Assembly: GCA_003260345.1 (NCBI GenBank)
Contig: MORC01000001.1
Coordinates: 248,001 to 312,000 of the forward strand
Length of the DNA stretch: 64,000 nucleotides
Reading direction: 5' to 3'
From: Candidatus Gracilibacteria bacterium GN02-873
GTDB taxonomy: Bacteria > Patescibacteriota > Gracilibacteria > BD1-5 > UBA2023
In this document: positions 19,735 to 29,854 of the stretch, in pieces
Layout: the number at the start of each line of letters is the position of its first letter
Position numbering within the stretch: position 1 is the stretch's first letter
Made by a program: the position numbers and the translations under genes
Notes under the pieces: generated by a model
Databases searched by the model: none
What the model was told of the DNA's origin: nothing
Seen by the model: only the letters and a program-made list of their open reading frames with translations

Positions 19735-20484
19735 ATGGCCAATTTTGACACGCTTTTTTTTGAACAGCACATCAATGACGACGAACAAATTGAAAAAGTA
19801 TTTCATCGACATTTTTTTGTGATTATTGAAGATCTTTTGATTTGGATATTTTTTGCGTTGATAATCCCGACTTTTTTGTATTATTATAATGTTTTTGATT
19901 TGCAAAAAATCATCGCGGATCGCAGTTATGTTCATGCATATTTATTTTTGATATACTTTATTCTGCTGTACAAAATTTTTGATTGGTATCTGGATGTGTG
20001 GATTGCGACGGATCGAACGCTTGTTGAGATGCGCTGGAAATGGTTTACACCACAACTTTTGTATATCGGCTATGAAAAAATAGAGTCAATCGAAGTTCGC
20101 ACACCATCGTGGCTGTACTCGGTGGCGGGAATTTCTGATGTACGGATTCATCTGGCGGGAGATGAGCACCACACGCTGACTTCGGCCGCATTTCCCAAAG
20201 AAATAGTTCAATACCTTCAGGATGCTACACAACCAAAAAAACCTTCTGAGAATCCTGATGATCGTGAGCCGTTTGAGGTGCTTGTGGATACACTTTCCTG
20301 AGTGGTGCGCAATCATCTTGATACAAATGGCAAAAATTTTATCACGAAAGATTATATTGAAAAATTGGACGCGACGCTTTCTGATGGCGCGCCGATTGAT
20401 CTTCGTTCCAGTGATGAAAAGTATGTAGTGGAGGCTTGGAAGAAAAAACATATTCCACTCGAAATTAAAAACTCTGACAAATAA
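19735..20484 (+). CDS. Membrane protein with bacterial PH-like (bPH2) domain
   Basis: 249 aa. Two membrane segments (about 33-57 and 65-85) are followed by a beta-rich part with WIATDRTLVEMRWKW and IGYEKIESIEVRTPS, typical of bPH2/DUF304 proteins. The C-terminal 60 residues are polar and follow a TGA (20299) read as Gly. The gene is directly upstream of rseP and may work with the membrane proteases that follow; this is inferred from position. Confidence 0.75.
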
Positions 20485-20487
20485 AAT

Positions 20488-21666
20488 ATGAATATTGTTC
20501 TTGGAATTTTGCTGACTATCATCGTGTTTTTTGTGGTGGTAATGATTCATGAATTTGGGCATTTTATCACAGCAAGAATGACAGGCATGAAAGTTTTGGA
20601 ATTTGGATTCGGCATTCCACCTAAAATCAAAAAAATTTTCACTGATAAAAAATGAACAGATTTTACCTTCAATGCGTTGCCTTTTGGCGGGTTTGTTCGT
20701 ATTGATGGTGAGGATTTTTCAAAGCCTTCTGCTTTTGCGGATGGCGCTTTTATGTCAAAATCCCTTCCCAAGCGACTTCTTGTTTTGGTGGCGGGCGTAG
20801 TGATGAACCTTGTATTGGCGTGGGCGATTTTTACAGGAATGTTTTTGGTTGGTGCCAAGCCACTTACGGTTATTCCTATGGATATTGGCCCGACGCATTC
20901 CTTTTTCTTGCCATCGTTTGAGGAAAGTCTTGAAAGTGGCTTTATAAAGCGATCCAATGTTACCATTGAGCCACTTGAGGATTCTATTGCTCAAAAATCA
21001 GGGCTTCGTGAAAACGACGAAATCATCTCGGTAAATGGTCAAAAAATTGTCGATACAGATGATTTGGTCGAGATTATTGCTAAAAATAAAAATCTTGATT
21101 TTGAAATTTTGCGTGATGGCGAAATTCAGAAAATTGCGGTGCACCCAGAAAATGGAAAAATCGGTACAAAAATTTTCTACAAATCGCTCGAATTAAATCA
21201 GGATTTTTCTAAAAAAACAGGAATTATTGATGCGATGCAACTTGGAGCAGGGGAGACCTACCATACATCGATGCTGACTTTTAAACTCGTGAAAAAAACG
21301 CTCGGTGCACTCTTTTTCCCAAAAGATGATGCGGAGCGCACGGCTGCTCAAAAAAATCTTTCTGGGCCGATTGGGATGGGAAACGCCTTCGTGATGATGA
21401 TTGAACAAGCGTTGCCAATATCTGTGATTTTACTCTTTGTGGCGCTACTTTCTATCAATCTCGCAGTGATGAATATTTTGCCATTTCCAGCACTTGATGG
21501 TGGACGAATGCTTTTTACGACGCTTTACAGCATTGGAAAAACGCTCGGTTTTTCTCGTGAAAAAATTCTCAAAGGCGAACAAATTATTAATTCTCTGGGA
21601 TTTATCTTACTGCTTATCTTTATGATATATGTGGCTGGGATAGATATTTTTAGACTTTTACAATAA
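20488..21666 (+). CDS. rseP: Site-2 intramembrane zinc protease RseP
   Basis: 392 aa. Cuts membrane-bound regulators within the bilayer. The active site HEFGH is at 21-25 in the first helix, a PDZ domain with SGLRENDEIISVNG follows, and the third zinc ligand is in NILPFPALDGGR near the C-terminus. One TGA (20653) is Gly in the loop after helix 1. It starts 3 nt after the upstream gene and is followed by two more membrane genes in one operon. Confidence 0.93.
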
Positions 21667-21671
21667 ATATT

Positions 21672-21884
21672 ATGACTATTATTGGTGCTTTTCTCATTAT
21701 TTTTGGAATTTCTGTGATTATTTTTCCAGAACTTATCGCGATTATTATTGGCATTTTTTTTATTACAATGGGAATAAATGTCTTGGCGTTTTCTTTCCGT
21801 ATTCAGCAAGTACAGAAAAACGCTTCTGAAAACCAAAATCGGGTTTTTACGATTGGTAATTACGAATTTATCAGAAAAAAATAA
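21672..21884 (+). CDS. Small two-helix membrane protein
   Basis: 70 aa with two hydrophobic helices (about 3-20 and 22-42) and a polar tail ending NYEFIRKK. It resembles DUF3096-type small membrane proteins only in size and layout. It starts 5 nt after rseP, and its TAA overlaps the ATG of the next gene, so translation of the two is probably coupled. Confidence 0.65.
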   Translation: MTIIGAFLIIFGISVIIFPELIAIIIGIFFITMGINVLAFSFRIQQVQKNASENQNRVFTIGNYEFIRKK

Positions 21885-22717
21885 TGAACTTGGCGAATGC
21901 ATGCATCACGCTCATTATCGCATTGTTTCCTGTCTACTTTTGGGCGTACGCACTCAGATTACTCGGAGAAAATTCTCCCGATGTGCGGCTCAAATTTTGG
22001 ACGGGAGTTTTTTCTGGGCTTGTTTCGGTAGGTGCAGTTTTTGTATTTTTTAAATATTTTTCGCAAACAACAATTATTTCATTCATGATTTTTTTTGCGA
22101 TTTTTTTGGGATTTTTCTACGGAATTATCGCATTGCTAACAAATTTTGGTTCACTCTATTCTGCCAAATTTTTGCGTCGTGTGAGCTGGTTGCATCTTTT
22201 GGGAATTTTCTGAATTTTCCTGTTTCTGATCGTATTTTTGAAAGTGATTACTGGTGATTTTCTTCTTGGCGGGATTCTTGCGACGATTTTTATTCCGGCA
22301 TTTTTTGAAGAAATTTCGAAGCATTTTAGTGTGCTTGGACTACTCGGAAAAAGTTTTTCGTTTTCACTCAGAGATTTGACGCTTTTTACTTTTTGTGTAG
22401 TACTTGGATTTGTATTTATTGAAAATATTTTGTATTTTTCTGCGCACGGAACGAGTGTAGGGCTTTCTGTTTTTCGATCAATTTTTGTATTTTCCGTACA
22501 TCTTTTATCTTCGCTGATTTGTACGCTTGTTTGGTGGAAGTCGCTTGGTGAAAAATTTGGCTCGATTCGTTATTTTTTGTGGTTTGTGCTCGGGATTCTG
22601 GGTGCAACACTCGTACATACGCTCTACAATTATTCAATTTCCAACGGAAATAATATATTATTTTTGCCATATGCGGCTGCGGCCTATGGATTATTTGTTT
22701 ATCTCATTAAAAAATAA
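21884..22717 (+). CDS. PrsW-family intramembrane metalloprotease
   Basis: 277 aa with about eight helices. The PrsW/CAAX-like catalytic residues are visible: EEISK (Glu142, Glu143, Lys146), a second Glu in FVFIEN (180) and His in VHLLSS (206) and LVHTLYN. PrsW cuts anti-sigma factors or other membrane proteins. One TGA (22211) is Gly. Together with RseP upstream it gives two intramembrane proteases in one operon. Confidence 0.82.
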
Positions 22718-22741
22718 AATCTCCTTTTGGGAGATTTTTAA
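22714..22741. terminator. Bidirectional terminator
   Basis: AAAATCTCC/GGAGATTTTT hairpin between convergent prsW-like gene and dnaA. Confidence 0.8.
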
Positions 22742-24162
22742 ATGCCGAGTTTGTCACGAATAATATTGAGCTCATGAACGACTTGTTGGTCTTTCTTCAT
22801 GATTTGTTCGAGTTTTTTACAAGAATACATCACCGCTGTATGATTGCGTCCAGAAAAAATATTTCCGATGCGCTCGTAGGTAAAATTGAGACGATTTTTG
22901 AGTAAATACATCGCTACTTGACGCGGAATCATATTTTCTTTTCGACGATCTTCAGAGAGAAGTGTGCGAATTTCTACACCAAAATGCAGAGAAACAGTCT
23001 GAATCAAATCTTCATAACTACAAGTCGTTGTTGGACGAAGCGTTCGAGAAGTTGTCGTTGAGGCGGTCAGTGGCGTGATTGCCAATTTTGATAAACGCAT
23101 CGCGATATTTTCCACGGTTGGAGGTGTTCCACGAAGGTCATATTCAGCGATTACTTGATTGAGAACGCCTTCGATTTCACGAACATTTTCAGTGACATTT
23201 TCTGCGATGAATTCTGCCACATCTTGCGGTAACAAAAATTCTCGCGCTCGAGCTTTTTCTTGTAAGATTGCCAAACGAGTTTCATAATCAGGCGCACCAA
23301 CATCAACGGTGATTCCCCACTCAAATCGGCTCTGAAGGCGAGCCTCAAGTTCTGTTAATTCTTTTGGCGGGCGATCACCAGACAGGATAATTTGCTTTCC
23401 AGCTTCGTACAAAATATTGAAAATATTGTACAATGCTTCCTGAGTTTGTTTTTTTCCTGCCAAAAATTGCACGTCGTCCAATACAAGTACATCAACTTGG
23501 CGGAATTTATCCTGCAATTTATCCACAGAATGAGATTTTACTGAAGAAACATAATCCGTAATGAATTTGTCAGTCGTTGTGTAAACAACGCGAAGATTTT
23601 TATATTTGCTGCGAATGGCGTTGGCTGTTCCTTGGAGCAAGTGTGTTTTTCCAAGTCCCACATTTCCATATAAATACAGTGGATTGTATGAAGCACCAGG
23701 TTTGCGAGCAACAGCTTCACAAGCAGCATGTGCGAGCTGAGTTGATGGTCCGACAATAAAATTGGAAAGCTGATATCGATCAGAAATAATACGAGAATTG
23801 ATTCCTTGCACAACTTCCACGCCCTGCACTTGTTCTTTTTTTGTTTGTTTTTCGCTTTTTTTGAGAAGCATTCGACAATCTACCACTTCGGTTTCGGGGC
23901 GGATTTCAATGCGATCATCAACCACAAAATCTACGAGTTCCACGCTTGGAAGTTCAGTTTTGATGGCTTGTTTGATTTCAGAATAGAATTTTTTTGAAAG
24001 ATTATCTTTATGGAATGCGGAGAGCACGCCCAATGTTACTTGCGAATTTGTTGCATCAACGAGTGAAAATTTTTTGAAATAAGTCAGAAAATCTGGTTTT
24101 CGAATAATTTTTGACATTTCAATTACGGATTTTTCGAGATGAGCAAAGTCGAATGAAGACAT
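22738..24162 (-). CDS. dnaA: Chromosomal replication initiator DnaA
   Basis: 474 aa. AAA+ initiator that opens oriC. The N-terminal domain I is followed by a short linker, the ATPase core with Walker A GNVGLGKTH and Walker B LVLDDVQFL, and the C-terminal DNA-binding helix with the signature FSGRNHTAVMYSCKK. It has no UGA codon although it is long. The start at 24162 has no Shine-Dalgarno site. dnaN is not adjacent; rplS lies upstream on the same strand. Confidence 0.97.
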   Translation of the reverse strand: MSSFDFAHLEKSVIEMSKIIRKPDFLTYFKKFSLVDATNSQVTLGVLSAFHKDNLSKKFYSEIKQAIKTELPSVELVDFVVDDRIEIRPETEVVDCRMLLKKSEKQTKKEQVQGVEVVQGINSRIISDRYQLSNFIVGPSTQLAHAACEAVARKPGASYNPLYLYGNVGLGKTHLLQGTANAIRSKYKNLRVVYTTTDKFITDYVSSVKSHSVDKLQDKFRQVDVLVLDDVQFLAGKKQTQEALYNIFNILYEAGKQIILSGDRPPKELTELEARLQSRFEWGITVDVGAPDYETRLAILQEKARAREFLLPQDVAEFIAENVTENVREIEGVLNQVIAEYDLRGTPPTVENIAMRLSKLAITPLTASTTTSRTLRPTTTCSYEDLIQTVSLHFGVEIRTLLSEDRRKENMIPRQVAMYLLKNRLNFTYERIGNIFSGRNHTAVMYSCKKLEQIMKKDQQVVHELNIIRDKLGI

Positions 24163-24552
24163 AAAAATATTTCAAAAATTTATGCATCCTTTTTAGTCAA
24201 AAATCTGAGAAAGTCAAAGTTTAAAAAAAGTTTGACACGAATATTTGTATATTTTTTTTGGTCAAAAAATATCGTGTTGGCAATGGCATCAGCAAAAGCA
24301 CGAATCGGGAAAAAATTTTTAAATTTTTACTTGATTTTTTCTTCAAAATTTATAGCAAGAACACAAAATTGATACAAGAGAAATTGACAAAAAATGTATT
24401 TATTTTGTAATCTATTTTTAGAAAAAGAGAGAAAAATTTGGAAGGATTTTGCTGCCAAATTTTGCAAAATTTTATAATTTTTGTGAAAATATTTTTTAAA
24501 GTCCTGAAAAAGAATTTTTGAAATAATAAAAAATCCCCAAAGTGGGGAAAAC
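24163..24552. other. Intergenic region upstream of dnaA, no gene
   Basis: 390 nt, strongly AT-rich. It is a place where oriC could be, but I find no good TTATNCACA DnaA boxes on either strand; only TTATGCATCC at 24180 comes close. It contains the rplS terminator at its right end. The dnaA promoter is presumably here but cannot be picked out of the AT background. Confidence 0.4.
24529..24550 (-). terminator. Terminator of rplS
   Basis: TCCCC/GGGGA hairpin with minus-strand T-tract right after the rplS stop. Confidence 0.7.
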
Positions 24553-24903
24553 TTATTTGATTTCTTTCAAGCGAGCAGCTTTACCAGTAAGGTTGCGGAT
24601 GTAGCCAATGTTAGCACGGCGAACCTTGAACTGACGAAGGATGTCGATTTTCTGAATGAATGGAGAATTTACTGGGAAAATCTTTTCGATCCCGATTCCG
24701 TCCATATCAGCACGAACAGTAATCATAGTATCAAGAGGAGTTGCTCCACGAGTTGAGATGATAAGGCCACGGAATTTCTGGATACGCTCCTTGTCACCAT
24801 CCTTGATAATCTGGTGTACTTCTACTTCTTGACCAGTACGGAATTTCTGAGTTTCCTTTTTTGCATCTGCCTGAATAGCATTGATAAGCGTAGTATTTGA
24901 CAT
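24553..24903 (-). CDS. rplS: 50S ribosomal protein L19
   Basis: 116 aa, normal length. Bridges the ribosomal subunits at the 30S interface. Family motifs include the FRTGQEVEVHQII beta strand, RIQKFRGLIIS and VRRANIGYIRNLTGKAARLKE at the C-terminus. No UGA codon. It stands alone, not with rimM or trmD. Confidence 0.97.
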   Translation of the reverse strand: MSNTTLINAIQADAKKETQKFRTGQEVEVHQIIKDGDKERIQKFRGLIISTRGATPLDTMITVRADMDGIGIEKIFPVNSPFIQKIDILRQFKVRRANIGYIRNLTGKAARLKEIK

Positions 24904-25009
24904 AAAATAATGACACGAATTAAAAACGCGATGAAGTATATATATTTTTCGTGAGAAATCAAGTTTTTATTTAAAAAAGTTTTTTTCGTGGGCAAGCGCG
25001 CAAATTTAC

Positions 25010-25039
25010 TTGCAAAAATCTTGTTTTTCCCTATATTAT
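25010..25039 (+). promoter_or_regulatory. Promoter of the acidic TPR gene
   Basis: TTGCAA (25010-25015) and TATATT or TATTAT (25032-25039), 16-18 nt apart, 24 nt before the ATG. Confidence 0.45.
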
Positions 25040-25062
25040 TCGAAATCATTTTTTAAAAAATT

Positions 25063-27063
25063 ATGGAAATTTTTTTCACAAGCGTTTTTGCGCGATTTGA
25101 AGCCATTTTGGTGATGATTTTTGTCGTGATTGCTGCGATAATTCTTTTGACATATTTGTATCAATATATTGAACGAATTATTCGAGTTTTTGGCCCAAAT
25201 AAGCGTGATGCAAAGCTTCAATCTCGTGATTTTGATATTTTGAAAAAACGAGAACAGGCGGAAAGTATGCACGAAGAGGAAAAAGAGCTTCCACCACCGA
25301 TTACATTGGAGGAAATTGAAGAAAAGGCTGAGGAAAAAACGGAGGAACAAGAAGAAGTAAAACGTGAAGAAATTGAAGAAACCGAAGAAATTGAGGAGGA
25401 TAAAACCGAAGAAATTGAAAAAAATAATGAAGAGACAGAAATGTTTAAGGATGAAGAAAAAATAGAGGAAATCACACAAGAGGAAATTGAAGAAATAAGA
25501 AAAAATGAGGTAGTACCTGAGGAAAAAGAAACAGAAAATGAAGAAATAGAAAATATTGAAGCCAACGACATTGATGATATAAATAACGAAACAGAGCAAA
25601 CTGAAAAAATAATCGAGAATGAAACAGAAAATAATGAAGAAAAAACGGAAGAAATTGTTGATGCGGATGAAAAAATAGAAGAAACGACTGAATCTGAAGA
25701 AGAAAAAATTTCTCCAATTATTCAAAAAATTCGTGAAGCAGAGCAGAATTTGCAAAAAGAGGAAGAAAATATCGAAATTCAAGAAAAAATCGAAACGATA
25801 AGTGGCGACGAAGAAATTATTGAAAAAATTAAAGAAATCACTGATGAAGATGTTCAGAAAGAAATAATCGCAGAAGAATTGGATGAAAAGTCTGAAAATA
25901 TTGAAGAAAAAACGGAAGAAGCGACAGAAGAAAAAACTGAAAATTCTGCTCACGAGACAATGACAGAGGAACAAATTGAGGATGATGAAAATTCTAATGA
26001 ACCTGAAAAGGAAAAAGAAGAAATCATTGAAGAAAAAGAAGTCGAAAATACGGAAAATTATGAAGAAAATAATGTTGATGATGAGGAAAAAATTGAGGAA
26101 ATTATTGCGGAAAATGAAAAAATCGAGAATTCAGAAAATATAGAGGCTGAAAATGTGGTTGATGAAATAGAGGAAATTTCTGAGTCAGAAGCAGAAAAAT
26201 CTGAAAATCCAACAGAAGAAATTCATGAAAATCCAGAAAATGCCGAAAAAACTTTTGAAGAAATAGAACAGGAATCAGACGAATTTTTCCAAACAGAGGA
26301 GAAAACTGAGAATAATTCTGAAGAAAAAGCTGATGAATCAGAAAAATCTCAGAAGGAGGTAGAACTGAAAACTTCTGATCGCACCAATGAATTACTTCAA
26401 AAATCTCACGAAATTGTCAAAGAAATTATTGAAGAAAAGCCGAAAACAAAGGAAGACTCACATGTGGAAAAATTGTACGAACTCACCAATCAAGCAAAAA
26501 CTTTGATGGCGCGAGGAATGATTTCTGAGGCGCGCTCCGCTATCGTGGAAGGACTTTCTCTCAAAAAAGATCATCGCGAACTCAATTTGCTTTTGGGTGA
26601 AATTTATGAAGCGGAAAAGCATTTTGACAAAGCGGAAATTGTCTATAAAGATTTGGCTTTGGCGCACACAGAGGACGAGGAAATTTTGAAGCATTTGGCC
26701 AACAACCTCATTATTACCAAAAAAACCGAAATCGCTTACGAGATTTATAAAAAAATCTTGACGCTCGGTGGCGATGAGGAAAATGCACTCTATATTTTGA
26801 CGAATCTTGCGCGCGAGCTCGGTGATATGTCTGATGTGTATCAGTACGCACGATTGTATCTCAAAAAATGGCCGATGGATAAAGATATGTTAGCATTGCT
26901 TTCAGAATCGCAAATTGTTCTTGGAAAGCGAAAAGAAGCCATTGAGACGCTTACGAAACTCAAAAATCTTTCACCATATGACGCGCCAGAAATTGGTCAA
27001 TATATTGAAAAACTCAGAGCCGAAGAAGAAATGGCAAAAAATTTCTGAACTATTGAAGAATAA
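25063..27063 (+). CDS. Glu-rich membrane-anchored TPR protein
   Basis: 666 aa. One N-terminal membrane helix (about 12-34) is followed by a very acidic low-complexity region (about 70-430) built of EEIEE/ENIEE/EKTEE units, and then a TPR solenoid (about 465-655) with repeats such as ARGMISEARSAIVEGLSL and FDKAEIVYKDLALAHT. The acidic arm probably works as an extended spacer between membrane and TPR platform. A TGA (27046) is Gly, adding TIEE before TAA. The long Phe-rich frame on the opposite strand is a shadow of the Glu repeats. Confidence 0.8.
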
Positions 27064-27080
27064 TTTATAATTTTTAAAAA

Positions 27081-28433
27081 GTGGCACTCACTATCCCACC
27101 ACATAGTATTGAAGCCGAGAAATGAGTTCTCGGCTCAATTCTTATTGACAAAGATGCGATGTTGCATGTCGCCAACTTGCTTGCAAGTGATGATTTTTAT
27201 GACCCTGCACATTCTATTGTGTACGGCGCAATGCAAGAATTATACGCGAGTAATCGCCCGATCGACTCGATCACGGTTCGCGAAATCGTTGATGATCAAA
27301 AAAAATTGGAATCCATCGGTGGAAACCAATTTTTGGCTGAATTGATGACGAGCGTTTTTTCGAGTGCTAATATTTTTCAGTACGCACAAATCGTCAAAAA
27401 TAAATCTGTTTTGCGAAAATTGATTCGTGCGGGAAATGAGATTATTATGCATTGATATGACGAAGTGAGCGATACTTCAGAGCTTTTGGAAAAATCTGAA
27501 AAGGCGCTTTTTGGTGTAACGCAGACATTTATTCAGAATAAATTGGTGCCAATTCGTGAGATTCTCAATAATCGTTATGAAGAATTTGCAGCCATTCATG
27601 CGGATCCAGAGCTGGTTCAGCGAAATATGATTAGCACAGGTTACAAAAGTTTTGATGAAAAGCTGGGTGGATTCAAGCGAGGAGATCTGATTATCGTTGC
27701 GGCGCGTCCATCTATGGGTAAAACCGCAATTGCGCTCAATTTTGCACAAAATGTTGCCAAAAAAAATCGTCATGTTGCGATTTTTTCTCTCGAAATGTCC
27801 AAAGAACAATTGACGGATCGTCTGATTGCCGCGGCGATGGCGGTTGACAGCTGGAAATTACAAAAAGGAAAATTGACTGAAGATGAATTTGCGAGAATGG
27901 GCGATGCACTTGAGACGCTTTCGCATTCCAAAATTTATCTCGATGATTCGCCAGCAGGAGAGGGCCTCACTTCTATCAAATCAAAGGCTCGTCGCCTCAA
28001 AATGGAATCTGGGCTTGACCTCATCGTGATTGATTATTTGCAGCTTATGTCGAATGGAAATTCACTCAATCGTGTACAGGAAGTTTCTGAGATTTCTCGT
28101 GGCCTCAAATCACTTGCGCGCGAATTGGATGTACCGGTCATCGCGCTTTCTCAGCTTTCTCGTCAGCTTGAAAGCCGCCCAGATAAGCGCCCGGTAATGT
28201 CGGATTTGCGCGAATCGGGCTCTATTGAACAAGATGCGGATATTATCGCGATGTTGTATCGTGATGATTATTATAATGAATTTTCTGAAACGCCTGGTGT
28301 GACAAATGTTTTGATTCGAAAAAATCGTAATGGGCCGATTGGTCAGGTTGATTTGAAATTTGAAAAATCACAACAAAAATTCTACGAAATTGAACGCACG
28401 GCTGATGCGGTAGATTTTGTAGAAGAATTTTAA
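27081..28433 (+). CDS. dnaB: Replicative DNA helicase DnaB
   Basis: 450 aa. Hexameric helicase at the fork. The N-terminal domain begins PPHSIEAEKGVLGSIL, where the Gly is TGA (27123). The RecA-like domain has Walker A ARPSMGKTA, Walker B LIVIDYLQLM and the SRGLKSLARELDVPVIALSQLSR segment. A second TGA (27453) lies in the linker. The start is GTG at 27081, since no ATG precedes the conserved SIEAE block in this frame. Confidence 0.95.
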
Positions 28434-28455
28434 AATCCCGAAAGGGATTTTTTTG
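28432..28455 (+). terminator. Terminator of dnaB
   Basis: AAATCCC/GGGATTT with GAAA loop and T-tract directly at the stop. Confidence 0.8.
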
Positions 28456-28469
28456 AAAAATACACAGCA

Positions 28470-28495
28470 AAAAATCTCCGATAAGGAGATTTTTA
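28470..28495 (-). terminator. Terminator of tRNA-Trp
   Basis: AAAATCTCC/GGAGATTTTT hairpin, T-tract on the minus strand. Confidence 0.7.
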
Positions 28496-28504
28496 AAACC
28501 TGTT

Positions 28505-28579
28505 TGGCAGCCCCACTAGGAATCGAACCCAGATCTGCGGCTTTGGAGACCGTCGCTCTAACCATTGAACTATGGGGCT
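28505..28579 (-). tRNA. tRNA-Trp (anticodon CCA), CCA end encoded
   Basis: Acceptor stem AGCCCCA/TGGGGCT, anticodon loop CTCCAAA with CCA, T-loop GTTCGATTC. CCA is encoded at 28505-28507. The CCA anticodon reads UGG only, in line with UGA being reassigned to Gly and not Trp. Confidence 0.93.
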
Positions 28580-28601
28580 AAAAATTTGTATTGTCCTGAC
28601 T

Positions 28602-28628
28602 ATATTATGCAAAAATTTTAAAAGTCAA
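28602..28628 (-). promoter_or_regulatory. Promoter of tRNA-Trp
   Basis: TTGACT (28623-28628) and TAATAT (28602-28607) on the minus strand, 15-nt spacer. Nearly the same arrangement occurs before tRNA-Asn. Confidence 0.6.
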
Positions 28629-28920
28629 TTTTTTCTTTGATTTTTTAAAAATCTCATCATAAACTAGCTCAGCTTCCCTCAAAGAGATGCAGTCCACTAC
28701 CAGATGGGACGCGAATATTATAAAAATTTTCCTATGAAAATCAAGAGTTCCGAAAAAAGAAAAATTTGACAAAAAAATCATTTCCATACAATGAATCAAG
28801 AAAATTTCGATGAGACCCATATAAAATTGATTACTTGACATTAAATTTTTCTATTGTGAAAAAACTTTACAAATTGAAAATTTTGTGCTAAACTAATTTT
28901 GTATTTTGTAATTTACCTTT

Positions 28921-29829
28921 ATGAAAAATAAAAAATACATACCAATTATCCTTTTGGGGTCGATTTTTATGGCTTCCCAGGCTTCTGCGCAAATGCTCAG
29001 ACCATCGCTTGAAAGCCAAATGAATTATCAGACACAGGTTGATATTCAGGTGCAAGCAAATCGTCGTAGTGCTGAAGCAGATGCTCGTCTTGAAGCTATT
29101 CGAGCCAAAAACCAGGAACGAATGCGTGCGCTTAATAGTGCATCTGCCAATGTTGTTAATGTGGTTTCAGAACCACAGATTGATGAACAAGCACGAAATG
29201 AAGCACTTTCTCGTGTTGTGTATCGAAATCCTATCAATGCACAAACTTCTACGCCAACCGCTTCAGTATCCGCAAGCAATCCTGCGGTTTCAGTAAATTA
29301 TTCTCCAGAATCTCGTACAGTGGGCAATGTGGATATGGCGCGCGTTGAGCAAGCTTGGCTTGGTTGGGTAAATGGCCTTCGCTCTGAAAAAGGCTTGGCA
29401 CCATATTCAACGCATCATATGCTTGGAAAAACCGCTCAAGAATGGGCAGAATTTTCTCGCGATCGTGGATATACGACGCACGGACGTCCTGGTGATGGAT
29501 GTATTGGTGCAACCAATTATGGTTGTTATAATTTTGGAGCTATTGACAAATGGTTTACAGAACGGGGTGTAAATGCGATTGTTCTAAATCGTTCAAAACA
29601 TACAGAAAATCTTGGTTTTGGCGCGTTCCGCTGTTCTCATGGGGATTGTACACAGGCTGCGATTGATTCCATTCGAAAAACGTATAATTTTTTCCTTTCA
29701 GAAAAAGCATATAATGGCGTACATTATCGTACGATGGTAAATCCAAATTTCCAAAAAATGGGCCTTGGTTTTGCTGAAAAAAATGGTACTTATTACCTTG
29801 CCGTTCATTATGCCACAGATTTGAAATAA
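28921..29829 (+). CDS. Secreted CAP-domain (SCP/PR1) protein
   Basis: 302 aa. Signal peptide (about 1-23, ASAQ). A middle region rich in Ala/Gln/Ser and probably helical (about 30-140) is followed by a C-terminal CAP domain: WLGWVNGLRSEKGLAPY, TAQEWAEFSRDRG, HTENLGFG and the final MGLGFAEKNGTYYLAVHYA. Bacterial CAP proteins are extracellular and their role is mostly unknown. Six Cys in the CAP domain may form disulfides, in line with the DsbB-like protein encoded at 33352. No UGA codon. Confidence 0.85.
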   Translation: MKNKKYIPIILLGSIFMASQASAQMLRPSLESQMNYQTQVDIQVQANRRSAEADARLEAIRAKNQERMRALNSASANVVNVVSEPQIDEQARNEALSRVVYRNPINAQTSTPTASVSASNPAVSVNYSPESRTVGNVDMARVEQAWLGWVNGLRSEKGLAPYSTHHMLGKTAQEWAEFSRDRGYTTHGRPGDGCIGATNYGCYNFGAIDKWFTERGVNAIVLNRSKHTENLGFGAFRCSHGDCTQAAIDSIRKTYNFFLSEKAYNGVHYRTMVNPNFQKMGLGFAEKNGTYYLAVHYATDLK

Positions 29830-29830
29830 A

Positions 29831-29854
29831 AAATCCCAAAAGGGATTTATTTTT
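29831..29854. terminator. Bidirectional terminator
   Basis: AAATCCC/GGGATTT hairpin between convergent genes. Confidence 0.75.

Noticed and set aside
24163..24552. oriC next to dnaA
   Set aside because: AT-rich, but no DnaA-box cluster could be found; left as unsupported.
25036..25974. Long Phe-rich frame on the minus strand
   Set aside because: It is the complement of the Glu-rich repeats (GAA read as TTC) and has no start context of its own.
28505..28579. UGA read as tryptophan
   Set aside because: The tRNA-Trp anticodon is CCA, and UGA positions match conserved glycines, not tryptophans.
28605..28841. 78-codon minus-strand frame next to tRNA-Trp
   Set aside because: It overlaps the tRNA-Trp promoter and has no domain or start signal; kept out, though a small unknown protein cannot be excluded.
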